DNA of 29,574 bases from Haplomitrium mnioides (Eukaryota > Marchantiophyta > Haplomitriopsida > Calobryales): contig JBNGIS010008105.1 of assembly GCA_049999725.1 (NCBI GenBank), forward strand, positions 1 to 29,574, read 5' to 3'. This document shows positions 27,888-29,574 of this stretch, in pieces. Below the pieces are notes generated by a model. It did no database searches, was not told where the DNA came from, and worked only from the letters and a program-made list of their open reading frames with translations. The translations under genes and the position numbers were made by a program. Numbering within the stretch: position 1 is the first letter of the stretch; every line of letters starts with the position of its first letter.

Positions 27888-29574
27888 TGTGGATCTGTTC
27901 TCTGTCCTGTTGAGAGTACTTGTGAATGAGAAAGATGAACCATAATTTTTGGCAAATGCAGCTGTTGGGTTAGGGCTGCAATTGTCTGTACTTGGTACAT
28001 ATTGGTGATCGACTTGATGTTTGGTCAATCACAGACCCTTGTACTTGTTTATGTTTTCTACTTTAAGCAGAAAGATCACAAATTGAAATGAAAAACATGA
28101 AAGAATTGACTAGCTGTGTGTCTATTGGTATAAACACCAAGAAAGGAAATAAGAAATTGATGTGGCTAATGGATGAAGGAACTGCCATATATTCGTATGA
28201 ATCTATTTCTTCTGGTGTGCAAGTAGCATGTCCTCCTAGATCTTCCTTGTGTGTCCTCCCAGAGCTAAACTGGAGCCTAGTCCTCAATTGTTGTTGTGCC
28301 TCTCTGCAATACTGAATTTGTTACTAGAAAAGAAAGGTAACAATTGCAGGCATGGGCAGATAGGGATTGAGCTTTGGAGATGACAAGGGTCAGCATTTCT
28401 TGTTAGTCTAATTTGCTTGTAACCTCTGTCAGAAGTAGCTCAGAATCAACAAGTATGTCCCTTATGAGGGATAGATTTGTTCAAAGAACGGAAAAAAAAA
28501 ATTTAATTGAAGATGATCTAAGAATGGGTTGAGAAATTTGAACCAAAAAGTTTTGGAGAACAGAGTGAAAGAGCTGGAAGTTGCAGGGTGTAGTGTTGCT
28601 CTTTCGTTGACTATTGATGTAGCTTCTTGTGTAGTCGCCTATGTGAAGGTATCTTTCACCAAAGATGTTTTTGACTGGGTCTTCGATGATGTATAAACAA
28701 GTGAGTTTAACTTGTGCACAGGTCTATGCAACCTGTGCTTGGGCTTTCCCTTACTTAGATAGTGCTCTAGCATAGTAGAGAACTAAGCCAATAACAAGGT
28801 AATACCAAAAGCTGAGAAGAAGAAGTTGATAGAAGTTCGTATACACTAGTGTCGAAGGATCACGGGTGTACATGTTGGTGTCGTCTCCTATGTTGGACAG
28901 TTTCTAACATAGAAAGTAGAGAAAGCAAAAGTCTCACAAAGAACTGCTGGTTGAAATGGAGAAGAGATACAACACTGGTTTGCAAGCATAGATGTTAGCA
29001 ATAGAATCACGAAGAAAATAAAGAGTATAACCTGATATAGTTGTTGCTGTCGAAGAGATAGCTTCAACTTGTTATGGGCCAAGGAACAAAGACAAAATGA
29101 GCAAGAGGGTATCATGCACGTCAACTTCGGGCATGCACAGAGTCAACAAGTCAAGAGAGTAATGAGCCAATGCTGCTCAGTGTCGTCGAACAGAGGGAAG
29201 ACAACAAGGAAAGGAAAAAGAGGATCAGCTGTGAGGTTGGAGTAGAGAGCAATGTTGTAAAGCTGAGACCAAGAAAAGGGGAGAGAAGTTCTCCAATCGA
29301 GCAATCGTGAAATGTCCCATAGATGAGCAGAGAGTCGCGAAGCAAGGGAGCAAGTATAACGCCAAGCAAATGAGGAGCGCGACGTCATTTGGAGGAGTGC
29401 AATGTCATCAAGTCGAAGATTGACGGTGCATCAAAACGGGTGAGCAAGAATCACCAGACGAAGCGTCAAGCAGCAACGCTAGTGAGCCAGAGTAGCAAAG
29501 TTTAGCAACGTCGAGTAGGAACAAGCAAGAGCAAGAGCAGGCTAGGGTCGTGAAGCGTGAGCGCGTTCTAGCTC
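27888..29574. other. Right flank, no gene recognised
   Basis: Nearly 1.7 kb. The part next to copia-2 gag should hold the primer-binding site and 5' LTR, but I find neither the TGTTAT/ATAACA ends nor text like 1980-2087. Reading frames of 60-80 codons exist on both strands without any motif. The last 450 bp are purine-rich on the + strand with repeated AGCAA/GCAAG words (for example 29500-29545). This could be a diverged LTR, a truncated element or plain intergenic DNA. Confidence 0.5.

Noticed and set aside
27965-27990. Possible decayed primer-binding site (ACAATTGCAG on the - strand, resembling ATTGGTATCAGAGC)
   Set aside because: It needs several gaps to match the initiator-tRNA site, and no LTR end precedes it.

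Overview
This window is a transposon graveyard from a plant nuclear genome. Every recognisable coding stretch belongs to a Ty1/copia or Ty3/gypsy LTR retrotransposon. The copia proteins and the purine tract plus conserved box before the copia 3' LTRs are of land-plant type. I see no host gene, tRNA, rRNA, CRISPR array or prokaryotic signal. The lineage within land plants is not decided by the sequence.

Layout. (1) 1-1294, + strand: the 3' end of a fairly intact copia element (copia-1), with the RNase H end of Pol, a polypurine tract and a short 3' LTR. (2) 1295-1979: AT-rich DNA followed by six ~70 bp tandem repeats. (3) 1980-~27887, - strand: an old copia element (copia-2), tail-to-tail with copia-1. 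It is split in two. Its 3' half (LTR, RNase H, RT) lies at 1980-4819 and its 5' half (end of the integrase region, integrase, protease, gag) at 25064-27887. (4) 4820-25063, - strand: the element that split it, a ~14.9 kb gypsy element (gypsy-1) with very long LTRs (about 4.49 and 4.43 kb) around a 6.0 kb internal region, flanked by the 5 bp duplication aagga. (5) 6075-11381, - strand: a second gypsy element (gypsy-2, 5.3 kb), inserted in the left LTR of gypsy-1 and flanked by the 4 bp duplication acgt. The right LTR of gypsy-1 keeps the empty site at 21887-21890. (6) 27888-29574: right flank with nothing recognisable.

The nesting gives an order of events: copia-2, then gypsy-1, then gypsy-2. 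Copia-1 is outside the nest, and its visible coding part is unbroken. Gypsy-1, gypsy-2 and copia-2 are all dead, with frameshifts and stops throughout. Gypsy-2 has also lost RT, RNase H and the integrase core, plus most of one LTR.

Most interesting: a frame-compatible 36/48 bp tandem repeat inside the copia-2 RT gene; a strong excess of TAG stops at glutamine positions in gypsy-1, which looks like decay of CHG-methylated cytosines; and giant LTRs that carry 47 bp tandem repeats and a cluster of GCCACGT (ABRE-like) motifs.
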